Shown here: piece after piece, positions 5,832 to 7,224 of the stretch
How positions within the stretch are numbered: position 1 is the first letter of the stretch
Layout: each line of letters begins with the position of its first letter
From: an uncultured Taibaiella sp.
GTDB taxonomy: Bacteria; Bacteroidota; Bacteroidia; Chitinophagales; Chitinophagaceae
Reading direction: 5' to 3'
NCBI GenBank assembly: GCA_937871155.1
Contig: CALMXV010000425.1
Coordinates: 1-7,224, forward strand
Length of the DNA stretch: 7,224 bases
Program-made: the position numbers and the translations under genes
The notes under the pieces: model-generated
Seen by the model: the letters and a program-made list of their open reading frames with translations, nothing else
Told to the model about the DNA's origin: nothing
Database searches by the model: none

Positions 5832-7159
5832 TGCAACACGACCCAACTACGCTTAAAGACTTATCTCTACTTGGAGCTTCACAAAGTGTTTTCCAACTTT
5901 TGGATCATTGTGTGACCTCCAAAGGCAGACATACGCTTAGGCAATTTATCCTTCAGCCACCGGCTAGTTTTGAAGAGTTGACACAAGTACAAGCCACTAT
6001 TCGGTTCATCGCCAAAGAAAAATTGGAATTGCCATCCACAATATCCAATGGGACGTTGGTGATGCTTGAAAAATTTTTTGAGAGTGCCGATCATGTGCCA
6101 CAACGGCCGTCAGGCATTCAATTGTTGCTGAATAAATATTTTCAAAAAGCCTTTAATAGAAATGAATACACCTTCACCCAGTTTTCAATTTCCCACTTAG
6201 CGGATTTTATAAAAGGTTGTACAAACCTCACATCAATACTAAAAGGAGAACCTGCTTTACCATTAGTATTGAAAGAAGCATTGACAAGTATCCAACAAGA
6301 GCTGGATGCGAGTAGGTTGACGGCTGCTTTGTTGCAAGTAACCCCAGACACTTCCTTTACTGAAATGGCTACCTTGAGCTATGAAGCAAGAAGAGATTTA
6401 AAGAGCTCCATTCATCGATTGATACAGTGGTTTGGAAAATTGGATGCATGGTATTCTATAGCTAAAGCAGCCAATATTCAAAATTGGAAATTCCCTACAA
6501 TACTTCCTTCAAGTCCCATTCAGTTTAAGGCTGTTGGGCTATTTCATCCTTTGTTGAAAGCACCAAAACCGTATCCGGTATCATTTCAAGCTGCTCAAAA
6601 TCTGTTAGTGCTTACTGGGGCTAATATGAGTGGTAAGACGACATTTATGCGTGCCTTAGGCATAGCCGCATTCTTAGCGCATATAGGTGCAGCAGTACCG
6701 GTAATTGAAATGGAGATTAGTTTCTTAAAGGGTATTATTACCAATATGCATGTGGAGGATAATATCCAATTAGGAGAAAGCCTTTTTATGGCGGAGGTGC
6801 AACGAATCAAACACACCACCTATAAAGTGATAAGCCCTGAGCCCCATCTGATTCTTATGGATGAGCTTTTTAAAGGCACCAATGTGCATGATGCTTTTGA
6901 ATGTACCAAAGCCGTATTGGAAGGATTGCTTTTGCATCCACATCATATACTAGTACTCTCTACTCATTTATATGAAGTAGCACAGCAGTTTCAGCATGAA
7001 CCAGCAATTCGTTTTGCCTATTTTGAAACGGATCTTTCCGTATCGGGCAATTATCGGTTTACCTATGAGTTGAAGCAGGGAATATCCAATGACCGAATTG
7101 GAAAACAAATTTTAGAGAAGGAAGGTGTCATAAAATTATTAAAAGGAATCCACGATTAA
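5831..7159 (+). CDS. Short MutS-like ATPase (core and ATPase domains only)
   Basis: The 442-residue protein begins directly with the MutS core domain: LLDHCVTSKGRHTLRQFIL (23-41) matches the opening of MutS domain III, and a mostly helical region follows to about 225. The ABC-type ATPase domain has Walker A GANMSGKTT (263-271), a GESLFMAEVQR segment (315-325) like MutS STFMVEM, Walker B LILMDE (340-345) followed by GTN (349-351), and the switch histidine in STHL (377-380). Catalytic residues K269, D344 and E345 are present, so it should dimerise and bind ATP. The mismatch-reading and connector domains of MutS are absent, as is the Smr nuclease of MutS2. A role in canonical mismatch repair is therefore doubtful; branched or recombination DNA is possible, but function is unknown. 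It starts in the TAATG overlap with pyrC, implying translational coupling, and no Shine-Dalgarno is visible. Confidence 0.85.
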   Translation: MQHDPTTLKDLSLLGASQSVFQLLDHCVTSKGRHTLRQFILQPPASFEELTQVQATIRFIAKEKLELPSTISNGTLVMLEKFFESADHVPQRPSGIQLLLNKYFQKAFNRNEYTFTQFSISHLADFIKGCTNLTSILKGEPALPLVLKEALTSIQQELDASRLTAALLQVTPDTSFTEMATLSYEARRDLKSSIHRLIQWFGKLDAWYSIAKAANIQNWKFPTILPSSPIQFKAVGLFHPLLKAPKPYPVSFQAAQNLLVLTGANMSGKTTFMRALGIAAFLAHIGAAVPVIEMEISFLKGIITNMHVEDNIQLGESLFMAEVQRIKHTTYKVISPEPHLILMDELFKGTNVHDAFECTKAVLEGLLLHPHHILVLSTHLYEVAQQFQHEPAIRFAYFETDLSVSGNYRFTYELKQGISNDRIGKQILEKEGVIKLLKGIHD

Positions 7160-7173
7160 ACTTTTTAAAAAGT
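7160..7173. repeat. 14-base perfect palindrome next to a promoter
   Basis: ACTTTTTAAAAAGT is a perfect palindrome without a loop, beginning one base after the mutS-like stop codon and ending one base before the -7 box at 7175. The position suits an operator controlling the next gene. It is AT-only apart from one G-C pair at each end, so it would make a weak terminator hairpin. Confidence 0.4.
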
Positions 7174-7174
7174 A

Positions 7175-7182
7175 TATTTTTG
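7175..7182 (+). promoter_or_regulatory. Perfect Bacteroidota -7 element for the gene at the right edge
   Basis: TATTTTTG matches TAnnTTTG exactly and lies 22 bases before the ATG at 7205, giving a predicted leader of about 17-20 bases that contains a Shine-Dalgarno sequence. No TTG is seen at the -33 position, which falls in the end of the mutS-like gene. The next gene is thus probably transcribed on its own as well as by any read-through. Confidence 0.55.
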
Positions 7183-7192
7183 ACCGATTAAG

Positions 7193-7197
7193 AAGGA
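7193..7197 (+). promoter_or_regulatory. Shine-Dalgarno sequence for the right-edge gene
   Basis: AAGGA lies seven bases before the ATG at 7205. It is the only well-spaced Shine-Dalgarno in the window; the other genes have AT-rich or very short leaders, as is usual in Bacteroidota. Confidence 0.5.
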
Positions 7198-7204
7198 TAT
7201 ATAC

Positions 7205-7224
7205 ATGCAGCAGCAATCACCTCA
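7205..7224 (+). CDS. Start of a gene running off the right edge
   Basis: Only six complete codons are visible, MQQQSP, so the product cannot be identified. The start is supported by the AAGGA Shine-Dalgarno seven bases upstream and by the exact -7 promoter box at 7175-7182. It follows the mutS-like gene by 45 bases in the same direction but appears to have its own promoter. Confidence 0.5.

Noticed and set aside
5879..6819. Three minus-strand frames of about 70 codons within the mutS-like gene
   Set aside because: All are antisense to a continuous gene with intact ATPase motifs and show no independent coding evidence.
1..7224. Mobile element, CRISPR, tRNA, toxin-antitoxin or defence system
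   Set aside because: No transposase or integrase frame, spaced repeats, tRNA-like cloverleaf or small gene pair was seen; all large frames are explained by housekeeping or envelope genes.

Overview
The window looks like a stretch of chromosome from a member of the Bacteroidota, most likely a Chitinophagaceae-type bacterium. The evidence is fourfold: an AT-rich sequence (roughly 40% GC by eye); exact copies of the Bacteroidota -7 promoter element TAnnTTTG ahead of three genes; almost no Shine-Dalgarno sequences; and protein types typical of the phylum (an 'AQ' signal-peptidase site, a Wzi/RemB-like outer-membrane barrel, a dihydroorotase with a DDQVHFREPG motif). The lineage is inferred from these features, not from a search.

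Layout. Positions 1-157 are noncoding. A CoA-pyrophosphatase-type Nudix hydrolase (158-778, +, GTG start) is followed by a sugar-1-phosphate nucleotidyltransferase of the MurU/GDP-mannose type (844-1554, +), which has its own promoter and almost no leader. These converge on two minus-strand envelope genes: a 228-residue lipoprotein of unknown function (1610-2296) and a 565-residue outer-membrane beta-barrel protein (2600-4297). A perfect 11-bp inverted repeat lies in the 303-base gap between those two. A 199-base divergent intergenic region (4298-4496) separates the barrel gene from the last pair, pyrC-type dihydroorotase (4497-5831, +) and a short MutS-like ATPase (5831-7159, +). These two overlap by one base (TAATG) and are probably co-transcribed. 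The right edge holds the first codons of another plus-strand gene with its own promoter and the only clear Shine-Dalgarno sequence in the window.

How the genes relate. Most are housekeeping or envelope genes without an obvious shared pathway: nucleotide and cofactor clean-up, sugar activation, envelope proteins, pyrimidine synthesis, DNA transactions. The lipoprotein and barrel may both act at the outer membrane, but nothing beyond adjacency links them.

I found no sign of a mobile element, CRISPR array, tRNA, rRNA or new multi-gene system. The points most worth a second look are a Gln in place of the first metal-binding His of the dihydroorotase, the pyrC/mutS-like coupling, the short MutS architecture, several inverted or direct repeats at promoter or gap positions, and two -7 boxes whose internal TTG can be mistaken for a start codon.
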